A DNA stretch of 64,000 nucleotides from Bifidobacterium santillanense (GTDB lineage: Bacteria > Actinomycetota > Actinomycetes > Actinomycetales > Bifidobacteriaceae), in assembly GCF_018555385.1 (NCBI RefSeq), contig NZ_JAFEJS010000012.1, forward strand, positions 22,915 to 86,914. Reading direction: 5' to 3'. This document shows, piece by piece, positions 20,314-28,308 of the stretch. Below the pieces are notes generated by a model. That model worked only from the letters and a program-made list of their open reading frames with translations, ran no database searches and was not told where the DNA came from. Made by a program: the position numbers and the translations under genes. The stretch's first letter is position 1. The number at the start of each line of letters is the position of its first letter.

Positions 20314-20478
20314 TCGTATATCCCGTATGCGTGAGTCTTGTGAGACTCGCGGTCGGTTCGCGTGGGGCGGTCCTTGCGTTTCGTGGAACGCGATATTCGC
20401 GCCTTTCGGGTTGATGCCGCCACTAAGATATGTGGCGGCATCGTTTTGTTTTCGTCCGATTTTTTCTGGAGGCGTGGT

Positions 20479-21447
20479 ATGGCTGATCAGCCGAAGTTCA
20501 ATCCCGGGGTCTCGCTGGCGGGGGCCGTCGATCTGGAGGCGCTCGCGCATCAGGTGAAGGCCGAGCCCGGCCAGGAGGGCGGCGCGCCCGCGGCCGGCGG
20601 CTACGTCATCGACACCACCGAGAACACGTTCCAGGCGATGGTGCAGACCTCGGCCACGTTCCCGATCCTGCTGTTCCTGTGGATCCCCACCGACGACCGT
20701 CTCTTCCCGATGGCCCGCGAGCTCGCCTCCGCGGTCAACGCGATGAACGGCCAGGTGCAGATGTCCCGCATCGACATCGCGTCCTACCCCTCGATCGCTC
20801 AGGCGCTGCAGGTGCAGGGCGCACCGGCGCTGTTCGCCCTCATCGCGGGCCGCCCGATGCCGCTGCTGCAGGGCGTCGCCACGGACGACGAGCTCACCCA
20901 GATCAAGGAGCAGGTGCTGCCGAAGATCGTCTCGATGGCGCAGCAGTCCGGCGTGACCGGCACCGCACCGTATTCGGGCGACCCGTCCGAGGCCGTCGGC
21001 GACGACGAGGCGGCCCCGGCGGGCGCGAACGTCGTGCCGCCGGAGCATCAGGAGGCGTACCAGCTGGCGCAGGCCGGCGACTACGCGGGCGCCGCGGCCG
21101 CCTACGCGCAGGTGCTCGAGTCCGATCCGAACGATCACGTCGCCGCGCGCGAACGCGCCAAGGCGCTGCTGCTGGCCCGTTCGGCCGACGCCGACGTGCG
21201 CGAGGTGCGCGCCGCCGCCGCGGCCGCGCCGGACGACGTCGAGGCGCAGCTCGCCGTGGCCGACGTGGACATGATCGGCGGCCAGATCCAGGACGCCTTC
21301 GACCGTCTGCTCGACTTCGTCGCCGCCGGCCACAAGGCCGACATCGAGCCGGTGCGCAAGCGTCTGCTCGAGTACTTCGCCATCCCCGAGCCGACCGATG
21401 CGCGTCTGAAGGCCGCGCGCCGCCGTCTCGCGACGCTCATGTACTGA
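20479..21447 (+). CDS. Thioredoxin-fold/TPR protein (CnoX/YbbN-like)
   Basis: 322 aa. A thioredoxin-like domain (about 40-155) shows the fold (FPILLFLWIP, VQMSRIDIASYPSIAQALQVQGAPALFALIAG with the cis-Pro), but the CXXC is replaced by IPTDDR, so it cannot do dithiol redox chemistry. The C-terminal half is TPR-like (AYQLAQAGDYAGAAAAYAQV). The architecture matches the CnoX (YbbN) co-chaperone that protects and hands clients to DnaK and GroEL. TCTGGAGG upstream of the ATG sets the start. The chaperone role is inferred. Confidence 0.88.
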   Translation: MADQPKFNPGVSLAGAVDLEALAHQVKAEPGQEGGAPAAGGYVIDTTENTFQAMVQTSATFPILLFLWIPTDDRLFPMARELASAVNAMNGQVQMSRIDIASYPSIAQALQVQGAPALFALIAGRPMPLLQGVATDDELTQIKEQVLPKIVSMAQQSGVTGTAPYSGDPSEAVGDDEAAPAGANVVPPEHQEAYQLAQAGDYAGAAAAYAQVLESDPNDHVAARERAKALLLARSADADVREVRAAAAAAPDDVEAQLAVADVDMIGGQIQDAFDRLLDFVAAGHKADIEPVRKRLLEYFAIPEPTDARLKAARRRLATLMY

Positions 21448-21480
21448 GCCGCCGGGCCCCTCGGGGCAGGTGAGCCCGCC

Positions 21481-21518
21481 GGGGTGTGGCCGAGTCCGAC
21501 CGGATTCGGCCACACCCC
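21481..21518. terminator. Bidirectional terminator hairpin
   Basis: GGGGTGTGGCCGA (21481-21493) pairs perfectly with 21506-21518. It lies between the converging TPR-protein and CYTH genes. Confidence 0.8.
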
Positions 21519-21526
21519 GTTCGCGT

Positions 21527-22180
21527 CTACTGGGCCGTCAACGGCCAGTCCTCCGTCTCCATGCGGTTGCGGCCGAAGTACGGCTGGAAGTGCGGGCCGG
21601 TCTCGGCGAGCTCTTGCTCGAACTCGTCGCGCCATTGGCTGAACGGGCGACCGGCCAGCCCGTCGTTGTTGAAGCGCGGTTGGTCGGTGATCTCCGTGAT
21701 GCAGAACTTCGGGATCGTCAGGTTCGTGACCGGGGTGGCGCGCTCCGCCTCGGCCACGACGAGCGGCGCGTTCGCCCCGCCGAACACGTCCACGCTCCAC
21801 CCGTCCTCCGCGATCCACACGGAATAGCGGTTCTTGATGATGGGCGAGCCGCCGCGCTGCACCAGCTCCGCGGCGATGCGCGTGTCGATCGCGTGCTCCA
21901 TCTCGTAGCGCGTGCCGCCCACCGAGGGGCCCTTGACCGTCACGTACGCGGAGGAGAAGCGGTCGCGGTAGCGCGCGAGCACGTCCAGCGGGTCGAGGTC
22001 CGGGGTCATCGCGATGTCGAGGTCGTGCGATTTCATGCGGATGCGCAGCGCGTAGTTGTCGGCGTGCACGTAGTAGCTCTGCAGGATCAGCGTGGGCAGG
22101 TCGCCGTCGTCGTATTCGGCGGGCATCTCGCGGCAGAAGAACCGACGCTCGTATTCGAAATCGTTCACAGGCTCGGACAT
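21527..22180 (-). CDS. CYTH-domain protein (triphosphate tunnel family)
   Basis: 217 aa. The N-terminal FEYERRFF is the family's ExExR/K metal-binding strand. Further tunnel residues are in ALRIRMK, AYVTVKGPSVGGTRYEMEH, VIKNRYSVWI (written here as IIKNRYSVWI) and WSVDVFGG. These proteins hydrolyse inorganic triphosphate or related triphosphorylated substrates using divalent metals in a beta-barrel tunnel. The substrate cannot be told from sequence. Single gene, leaderless start at 22180. Confidence 0.9.
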   Translation of the reverse strand: MSEPVNDFEYERRFFCREMPAEYDDGDLPTLILQSYYVHADNYALRIRMKSHDLDIAMTPDLDPLDVLARYRDRFSSAYVTVKGPSVGGTRYEMEHAIDTRIAAELVQRGGSPIIKNRYSVWIAEDGWSVDVFGGANAPLVVAEAERATPVTNLTIPKFCITEITDQPRFNNDGLAGRPFSQWRDEFEQELAETGPHFQPYFGRNRMETEDWPLTAQ

Positions 22181-22186
22181 AAGCCC

Positions 22187-22192
22187 AGTGTA
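22187..22192 (-). promoter_or_regulatory. -10 box (TACACT) of the CYTH gene
   Basis: On the minus strand TACACT is followed by six bases and then the ATG, without a ribosome site; leaderless-type. Confidence 0.5.
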
Positions 22193-22357
22193 TCGTCATT
22201 CGTCTCGCAACCGCCGTCATGGGCCGGAATCGGGGGATTTCCGGACCCATCGGGTCCGCGGCCGCCCGCGTCGGTGGGCCGGGGGATGCGTCGGAGGCGA
22301 ACGTGGTGTAGAGTGGGGGAGTTGCGTCGCGCGGCTCGCCCGCGTGGAACGCGGCAT

Positions 22358-22430
22358 GGGTCCGTAGCTCAGTGGATAGAGCGTCTGTCTCCGGAACAGA
22401 AGGTCGAGGGTTCGATCCCCTTTGGGCCCA
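22358..22430 (+). tRNA. tRNA-Arg (CCG)
   Basis: 73 nt to the discriminator A. Acceptor GGGTCCG pairs with TGGGCCC, the anticodon loop is TCCGGAA in CTGTC...ACAG context, and the T arm is GAGGG-TTCGATC-CCCTT. The genome continues CGG, so CCA is not encoded. Confidence 0.95.
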
Positions 22431-22436
22431 CGGATA

Positions 22437-22467
22437 GGCCCGCTCCCCGTTCGGGGGCGGGCCTTCG
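22437..22467 (+). terminator. Terminator after tRNA-Arg
   Basis: GGCCCGCTCCCCG pairs with CGGGGGCGGGCC around a short TT loop, followed by TTCGTCGT. Confidence 0.75.
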
Positions 22468-22765
22468 TCGTCCGTGGGGCGGGTCGGACGCCCGCGCCCC
22501 GTATCCCGGGTCCGGTCCCGTACCTCATATGTGAACGTCCGCATGCGGCAGACTTCCCTTTTCCGGGGTGACCCTGAGATTTCCCTGAGATAACCATGAA
22601 CATGGGTTGAAAAGCGGGTTGCGGCCCAGCCAACGACACCATAATGAGGTGAACGAACGGTGTCCACGATGGTGGACTTCCAGCCGTCTCCCAGTTTCGC
22701 CGGCGTCCAGTCCGATGCGGGTGCCAGGTCCGGGAGGACGGCGATCGGTCATCAGGAGGTGTGCG
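22468..22765. other. 298-base leader before the phosphodiesterase gene
   Basis: No gene is seen. It has a tandem CCCTGAGAT repeat (about 22572-22590) and a possible -10 CATAAT (22640-22645) with TTGCGG 15 bases upstream. The ribosome site CAGGAGGT (22753-22760) serves the next gene. Confidence 0.4.
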
Positions 22766-23863
22766 ATGGCGGGAATGAAGCGCGACATGTTCGGCCGGAA
22801 CGACGCCGGTCTCGAAGGTCCCGGAGGTCCCGGAGGCGGGGGAGCCGTCCGCGGGGAGGTCTCGCCGGATCCGCTCGGCCGTATGGGGACGACCGGCATC
22901 ACGGTTTCGGACCGCTCCCTCAGACGCACCCTGCTCGTGCAGCTCGTCGTCCTGCTCATCACCCTCTCGCTCGTCACCGGCGTCGCCGTGGCGGCGAACC
23001 TGCGTCGCCGCGAACGCGACGGCATCGACGGCCCGGTCGCCGGCGTCGGCCCCGCGTCGGTCATGCACGACGCCCGGTGGCGCGTGCGTCCGCTCGCCAT
23101 CGTCCATCGCGGCGACGACTCCGCGCCCGAGAACTCGCTGCACGCCATCGCCAACGCGGGCGCGCGCGGCGCCGACTACTCCGAGATCGACGTGCGGCTC
23201 ACGCGCGACGGCGTCCCCGTCGTCTTCCACGACGGGCGCACCGGCCGTCTGTCGGCCGCCGGCGTCGATGTGCCGGTCTCGTCGGTGACGCTCGCCGAAC
23301 TGCAGCGCATGCCGATGACCCAGCACGGCGAGATCTACCACATTCCCACGCTCGCCGAGGCGATCGGCGCCGCGCGGCGCTCGTCCGACCATCTCGGCCT
23401 GCTGCTGCACCTCAAGAGCAATCCGCGTCATCCGGCCAAGCTCGACGACGCGGTGATGGATCAGGTCGAGGACCAGCGGTTCGCCGATCGCGCGATGTTC
23501 ATGTCGACCAACGACGAGGACATCGCGATCGTCCACAGGCGCCACCCCGGCTGGACGGTCGGCAAGTGCGTGAGCCCCAAGGGCCGTCCGCTCGTCGAAT
23601 GGCCCAAGGACGCCAGCTTCGTCGTGATGCGCGGCGACCGGATCAACCTCGCCGTGCTCGCCCGCGCCCGCCGCGACGGCGTGCCGGTGTTCGCCGGCGT
23701 GAGCGACGACTACCGCGAGGGCAACGAATGCCTCAGGCTCGGCGCCGACGGCATCCTCGGCGGCAACACCCGCCGCACGCTCGGCACCGTCGACCGCCAC
23801 ACGGTCACCCTGAACGGCGCGAAGGGCGGCTCGATCCCGTGGTATCCCGGCGTCGGCCGCTGA
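22766..23863 (+). CDS. Membrane-anchored glycerophosphodiester phosphodiesterase family protein
   Basis: 365 aa. A Gly-rich cytoplasmic N-terminus and one membrane helix (about 52-77, TLLVQLVVLLITLSLVTGV) are followed by an extracytoplasmic GDPD TIM barrel. Active-site motifs are VHRGDDSAPENSL (catalytic His about 114), SEIDVRLT (metal Glu/Asp about 140) and PVVFHDGR (second His). The family splits glycerophosphodiesters into glycerol-3-phosphate and alcohol, and membrane-tethered forms may act on teichoic-acid or lipid glycerophosphate. The C-terminal part shows GADGILGGNTR, the usual barrel end. The substrate is unknown. Confidence 0.92.
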   Translation: MAGMKRDMFGRNDAGLEGPGGPGGGGAVRGEVSPDPLGRMGTTGITVSDRSLRRTLLVQLVVLLITLSLVTGVAVAANLRRRERDGIDGPVAGVGPASVMHDARWRVRPLAIVHRGDDSAPENSLHAIANAGARGADYSEIDVRLTRDGVPVVFHDGRTGRLSAAGVDVPVSSVTLAELQRMPMTQHGEIYHIPTLAEAIGAARRSSDHLGLLLHLKSNPRHPAKLDDAVMDQVEDQRFADRAMFMSTNDEDIAIVHRRHPGWTVGKCVSPKGRPLVEWPKDASFVVMRGDRINLAVLARARRDGVPVFAGVSDDYREGNECLRLGADGILGGNTRRTLGTVDRHTVTLNGAKGGSIPWYPGVGR

Positions 23864-23896
23864 CCGTGGGTAATCCGGGGGCGGACCCCCGCGGAG

Positions 23897-24087
23897 CGTA
23901 CGCCGGCCATCCGCCAGAGTACGGGGAACGGGGCCAGTACGGGCCTACCCCGTGAAAACGTACGTTGACTCGGCGCCCGCGTACGAAAAATGTGGTCATC
24001 GGCCCCCGGGCCGCAACGAACGTACGCTACGCTGACGGTAACGTACGGTTCGTGTGGTTCCGACCTCGGAAACCCCGGGAACGTACG
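23897..24087. promoter_or_regulatory. Array of six CGTACG palindromes upstream of ridA, spaced by helical turns
   Basis: CGTACG occurs at 23897, 23959, 23980, 24021, 24042 and 24082. The steps are 62, 21, 41, 21 and 40 bases, each close to a multiple of 10.5 (6, 2, 4, 2 and 4 turns), so all six face the same side of the helix. Chance expectation for a 6-mer is about one per 4 kb. It fills the gap between the phosphodiesterase and ridA and looks like an operator array for an unknown regulator. Confidence 0.6.
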
Positions 24088-24143
24088 CGGCAACGAACGA
24101 CGACCGGCCATGACGGCCGGACAGCACGTAGAAGGAGCACATC

Positions 24144-24533
24144 ATGAGCGAGAAGATGGAAGCGGTCGCGACCTCCGAGGCGCCGGCCGCGCTGGGCGCG
24201 TACAGCCAGGCGGTCAAGGCCAACGGCTTCGTGTTCGTCTCCGGCCAGCTGGGCATCGACCCGGCCACCGGCGAGCTGGCGGGCGAGACCGCCGGCGAGC
24301 AGGCCGCGCAGGCCCTGAAGAACATCAAGCACATCCTCGACACCGCCGGCACCGGCATCGAGCACGTCGTGCGCGCCACCATCTATCTGAAGAACGTCGA
24401 GGACTTCAAGGAGGTCGACGCCCGCTACGCCGAGGTGTTCATCGGCTCCGTCAAGCCCGCCCGCGTGGCCTTCGGCGGCAACGACATCCCCAAGGGCGCG
24501 CTCGTCGAGATCGACGCCATCGCCGTGCTGTGA
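24144..24533 (+). CDS. ridA: RidA-family enamine/imine deaminase
   Basis: 129 aa, full length. The family hydrolyses reactive 2-aminoacrylate and related enamines formed by PLP enzymes, releasing ammonia. It shows the Rid signature: GAYSQAVKANGFVFVSGQLGIDP near the N-terminus and the essential Arg in KPARVAFGGNDIPKGALVEID (about residue 105). AGAAGGAG lies eight bases before the ATG. The long upstream region with phased CGTACG sites suggests dedicated control. Confidence 0.95.
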   Translation: MSEKMEAVATSEAPAALGAYSQAVKANGFVFVSGQLGIDPATGELAGETAGEQAAQALKNIKHILDTAGTGIEHVVRATIYLKNVEDFKEVDARYAEVFIGSVKPARVAFGGNDIPKGALVEIDAIAVL

Positions 24534-24546
24534 ATCGATGATGCGC

Positions 24547-24640
24547 CGGTTCGAATGGGCCTTCGCCATCCGAACCGCTGAACCGCACCCCGATTGTCGG
24601 ACCGAAGCAATTCGGATGCGATGATCGGGGTGCGGTTGTT
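24547..24640 (+). terminator. Two successive hairpins after ridA
   Basis: First hairpin: CGGTTCGAATGG region with CCATCCGAACCG (about 24547-24577). Second: AACCGCACCCCGAT (24581-24594) pairs perfectly with 24624-24637, followed by GTT. The second is the stronger terminator. Confidence 0.75.
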
Positions 24641-24768
24641 CGTCCGGGGACCGCGGACGTCGTCATGACGATGGTTCCATGCGGGTCGCCGCCGGCCTGA
24701 TCCGGGAGACCTCCGCGCCGTCGTTGCTATCATGACGTAGGCGTCAACAGCACGGACGAAGGAGCGAG

Positions 24769-26259
24769 ATGGCCGACACCGAGATCGACGGCACCATGAA
24801 CGAGACCGCGGACGGCCGCCCCCGATCCGACATCGCGGCCGACAATCGGTCGGAACGGACCGACCGCGCCGACGACGGAACCGGCCTCGAACGGAAGATG
24901 GAATCCCGCCATCTGACGATGATCTCGCTCGGCGGCGTGATCGGCACCGGCCTGTTCGTGTCCTCCGGATACACGATCCACCAGGCCGGTCCCCTCGGCG
25001 CGATCCTCGCATACGCGGTCGGCTCGCTGCTCGTCTACTGCGTGATGGTCTCGCTCGGCGAGCTGTCCGTCGCGATGCCGTACGCCGGCAGCTTCCACAT
25101 GTACGCCAAGCGCTTCATCGGCCCCGGCACCGCGTTCACGATCGCGATCCTCTACTGGCTCAACTGGGCGGTCGCGCTCGCCAGCGAGTTCACCGCCGCG
25201 GGGCTCCTGATGCAGCGCTGGTTCCCGGGCTCGCCGACGTGGGCGTGGTCCGCCGTGTTCATCGCCGTCGTGTTCCTGCTCAACATCCTGTCCGTGCGCC
25301 TGTACGGCGAGGCCGAGTTCTGGTTCGCGTCGATCAAGGTGTTCGCGATCGTCGCGTTCATCCTCATCGGCCTTTTGGCGATCTTCGGCGCGATCCCGAT
25401 CTCCGGTCAGGATTCGGCGCCGCTGTTCCGCAATTTCTACGCCGACGGCTGGTTCCCGCAGGGCATCGCCCCGATCTTCTCGACCCTGCTGACCGTGGTG
25501 TTCGCGTTCTCCGGCACCGAGGTCGTCGGCGTCGCCGCCGGCGAGACGAAGGATCCGTCCGAAGCGATCCCGAAGGCCGTGCACACGACCGTGCTGCGCC
25601 TCGCCATCTTCTTCATCGGTTCGATCGCCGTGATGGCCGCGCTGATCCCATGGCATGAGTCCGGCGTCGAGACCAGCCCGTTCGTGCTCGTCTTCCAGTC
25701 GATCGGCATGCCGTTCGCCGGCGACGTGATGAACTTCGTGGTGCTGACGGCCGTGCTCTCGGCCGCGAACTCCGGCCTGTACGTGTGCTCGCGCATGGTG
25801 TGGTCGCTCGCCAAGGAGCGCCTGATCCCGGCCCGCTTCGCGAAGACCAACTTCCACGGCGTGCCCGTGTGGGCCGTTCTGTTCTCGATGGCCGGCTCCC
25901 TGCTCGCGCTGCTCTCGAGCGTCGTGGCCGCCTCGACCGTGTACCTGGTCCTCGTCGCCGTCTCGGGACTGGCGACCCTGGTCGTGTGGTTCTCCGTGTG
26001 CGTGTGCCACATCCGCTTCCGCCGCGAGTGGGCCGCCGCCGGCCGCACCCCGGACGAGCTGGGCTACCGCGCCCCCGGATTCCCGGTCCTGCCGTGGCTC
26101 GCCATCGTGATGTGCATCGGCGCCCTGGTTCTCGTCATCCTCGACGACACCCAACGCTCCACCCTCTACTGCATGATCCCCTTCGTAGCCCTCTGCTACC
26201 TAACCCACCACCTCCTAGAAAAGCGCCGCACCCCCACCGACGCTCCAGCCGAACCATGA
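24769..26259 (+). CDS. Amino-acid permease, APC superfamily (AAT family)
   Basis: 496 aa with about 12 membrane helices from residue 45 on. The start of the core, ESRHLTMISLGGVIGTGLFVSSG, is the AAT-family consensus in which the unwound GVIGTG binds the substrate carboxylate. Other family blocks are YAGSFHMYAKRFIGPG and FAFSGTEVVGVAAGETKDP. It resembles the lysine and GABA/aromatic permease subgroups, but specificity cannot be decided. An acidic 44-residue N-terminal tail precedes the core. AAGGAG before the ATG. It lies upstream of argS and lysA but is separated by a palindromic element. Confidence 0.92.
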   Translation: MADTEIDGTMNETADGRPRSDIAADNRSERTDRADDGTGLERKMESRHLTMISLGGVIGTGLFVSSGYTIHQAGPLGAILAYAVGSLLVYCVMVSLGELSVAMPYAGSFHMYAKRFIGPGTAFTIAILYWLNWAVALASEFTAAGLLMQRWFPGSPTWAWSAVFIAVVFLLNILSVRLYGEAEFWFASIKVFAIVAFILIGLLAIFGAIPISGQDSAPLFRNFYADGWFPQGIAPIFSTLLTVVFAFSGTEVVGVAAGETKDPSEAIPKAVHTTVLRLAIFFIGSIAVMAALIPWHESGVETSPFVLVFQSIGMPFAGDVMNFVVLTAVLSAANSGLYVCSRMVWSLAKERLIPARFAKTNFHGVPVWAVLFSMAGSLLALLSSVVAASTVYLVLVAVSGLATLVVWFSVCVCHIRFRREWAAAGRTPDELGYRAPGFPVLPWLAIVMCIGALVLVILDDTQRSTLYCMIPFVALCYLTHHLLEKRRTPTDAPAEP

Positions 26260-26311
26260 GTGACCTCAACCCCGCATCACCACCACCAAGGTGACAGTGC
26301 CGACGCAACGG

Positions 26312-26396
26312 AGCGGGGAATCGGGATTTTCCGTTCGCGACCGTAGGCTTGGCCGAGCGGCCTGGAGCGTGTCGCGAATGGAAAATCCCGATTCCC
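26312..26396 (+). repeat. Palindromic element 2 of the conserved-loop, variable-stem family
   Basis: Stem 26312-26339 pairs with 26369-26396 over 28 bp with only one G-U type pair; loop 26340-26368 is 29 nt, differing from the element-1 loop at three positions. The stem sequence is unrelated to those of elements 1 and 3. It lies between the permease and argS, ending 43 bases before the argS -10 box. Confidence 0.88.
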
Positions 26397-26438
26397 CGCG
26401 GACACGTACGCAACAGGAGAACCTGTCTCCGTAATCGG

Positions 26439-26444
26439 TATCCT
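26439..26444 (+). promoter_or_regulatory. -10 box (TATCCT) of argS
   Basis: TATCCT followed by seven bases and ATG; no ribosome site. The same box and spacing occur before the aminotransferase gene at 54169. Confidence 0.5.
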
Positions 26445-26451
26445 TGGAAGA

Positions 26452-28296
26452 ATGAATCCTGAAGCGTTGAGCGAACTCATTTCGCGTATTGCCCACGAGC
26501 TTGTCGCCGCCGGAAAGGCCGGCAACCTCACCGAAGATCTCATCCCGCCGGTCGCCAAATTCGCCGTCATGCGTCCGAAGGACCGCGCCCACGGCGACTG
26601 GGCGTCGAACGCCGCGATGCAGCTGGCCAAGAAGGCCGGCATGCGCCCGCACGACCTCGCCGACCTGTTCGCCGCCGAACTGACCGCCGCCGACGGCGTC
26701 GCCAAGGTCGAGGTCGCCGGCCCCGGCTTCATCAACATCACCCTCGATTCCGCGTCCGCCGCCGCGGTCGTCGACCAGGTCCTCGACGCCCCGAAGACCG
26801 AGGACGGCGTCTCCGCGTTCGGCCGCAACGGCCACCTGGGCGGCGAGACCCTGAACCTCGAGTTCGTCTCCGCCAACCCGACCGGCCCGATCCACATCGG
26901 CGGCACCCGCTGGGCCGCGACCGGCGACTCGATGGCCCGCGTGCTCGAGGCCAACGGCGCCAAGGTCGTGCGCGAGTACTACTTCAACGACCACGGCGAG
27001 CAGATCAACCGCTTCGCCAAGTCCCTCGTCGCCGCCTGGGCGCACGACAACGGCCTCGGCGACAAGGGCTACCAGACCGAGACCCCGTTCGACGGCTACA
27101 AGGGCGCCTACATCGACGAGATCGCCCGTCGCGTCCAGGCCGAGGCCGAGAAGGACGGCGTGGACCTCACCGCCCTCCAGCACGAGGACCAGGGCCTCAA
27201 CGCCGACGGCGAGCCGGTCGGCGAGTCCGACTCCGAGGTGCGCGAGGAGTTCCGCAAGCGCGCCGTGCCGATGATGTTCGACGAGATCCGCAAGTCGATG
27301 AAGGACTTCCGCGTCCACTTCGACGTGTGGTTCCACGAGAACAGCCTCTACCAGGACGGCGAGGTCGACAAGGCCATCGCCGAGCTGCGCGAGCGCGGCG
27401 ACATCTTCGAGAAGGACGGCGCCACCTGGTTCGCGTCCACCAAGCACGGCGACGACAAGGACCGCGTCATCATCAAGTCGAACGGCGAGTTCGCGTACTT
27501 CGCCGCCGACATCGCGTACTACTGGAACAAGCGCCACCGCGAGCACGATCCGGCCGACGTCGCGATCTACATGCTCGGCGCCGACCACCACGGCTACATC
27601 GGCCGCATGATGGCGATGTGCGAGGCGTTCGGCGACAAGCCGGGCGAGAACATGCAGATCCTCATCGGCCAGCTCGTCAACGTGATGAAGGACGGCAAGG
27701 CCGTGCGCATGTCCAAGCGCGCCGGCAACGTCGTCACCATCGACGACCTCGTCGACGCGATCGGCGTGGACGCCTCCCGCTACTCGCTGGCCCGCACCGA
27801 CTACAACTCCCCGGTCGACATCGACCTCAACCTGCTCGCCAGCCACTCCAACGACAACCCGGTGTACTACGTGCAGTACGCGCACGCGCGCTCCTGCAAC
27901 GTGGACCGCAACGCCGAGGCCGCGGGCATCGCGTATGATGGCGCCGATCTGGCCCTCCTCGACACCGAGGCCGACGGCGAGGTGCTCGCCGCGCTCGCCC
28001 AGTGGCCGGCGGTCGTCAAGGAGGCCGGCGACAAGCGCGCCCCGCACCGCATCGCCCACTACCTCGAGGACCTCGCCGCCGCGTACCACAAGTGGTACAA
28101 CGTCGAGCGCGTCGTCCCGATGGACCTGACCGACCCGGAGGAGCGCGGCGACGAGGAGGCCGTCAAGGCCCTGCGCATCGCCAAGGCCCCGGAGCCGGCC
28201 CGCGCCGCCGCCCGCCTCAAGCTCAACGACGCCGTGCGCGACGTGATCGCCGCCGGCCTCGACCTGCTCGGCGTCACCGCGCCGGAGCAGATGTAG
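26452..28296 (+). CDS. argS: Arginyl-tRNA synthetase
   Basis: 614 aa, class I. The Add-1 N-domain (about 1-120) is followed by the catalytic domain with NPTGPIHIGGTRW (HIGH motif, about 142-150) and the C-terminal half of the catalytic site VRMSKRAGN (KMSKS-like, about 418-422), then the helical DALR anticodon domain (about 480-614) with AHYLEDLAAAYHKWYN. It charges tRNA-Arg, one of which is encoded at 22358. It is followed after 12 bases by lysA, an old actinobacterial argS-lysA pairing. Confidence 0.98.
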   Translation: MNPEALSELISRIAHELVAAGKAGNLTEDLIPPVAKFAVMRPKDRAHGDWASNAAMQLAKKAGMRPHDLADLFAAELTAADGVAKVEVAGPGFINITLDSASAAAVVDQVLDAPKTEDGVSAFGRNGHLGGETLNLEFVSANPTGPIHIGGTRWAATGDSMARVLEANGAKVVREYYFNDHGEQINRFAKSLVAAWAHDNGLGDKGYQTETPFDGYKGAYIDEIARRVQAEAEKDGVDLTALQHEDQGLNADGEPVGESDSEVREEFRKRAVPMMFDEIRKSMKDFRVHFDVWFHENSLYQDGEVDKAIAELRERGDIFEKDGATWFASTKHGDDKDRVIIKSNGEFAYFAADIAYYWNKRHREHDPADVAIYMLGADHHGYIGRMMAMCEAFGDKPGENMQILIGQLVNVMKDGKAVRMSKRAGNVVTIDDLVDAIGVDASRYSLARTDYNSPVDIDLNLLASHSNDNPVYYVQYAHARSCNVDRNAEAAGIAYDGADLALLDTEADGEVLAALAQWPAVVKEAGDKRAPHRIAHYLEDLAAAYHKWYNVERVVPMDLTDPEERGDEEAVKALRIAKAPEPARAAARLKLNDAVRDVIAAGLDLLGVTAPEQM

Positions 28297-28308
28297 GGGG
28301 CGCCCATC

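Noticed and set aside
20479..21447. Thioredoxin reductant protein
   Set aside because: The CXXC active site is absent, so redox activity is not supported.
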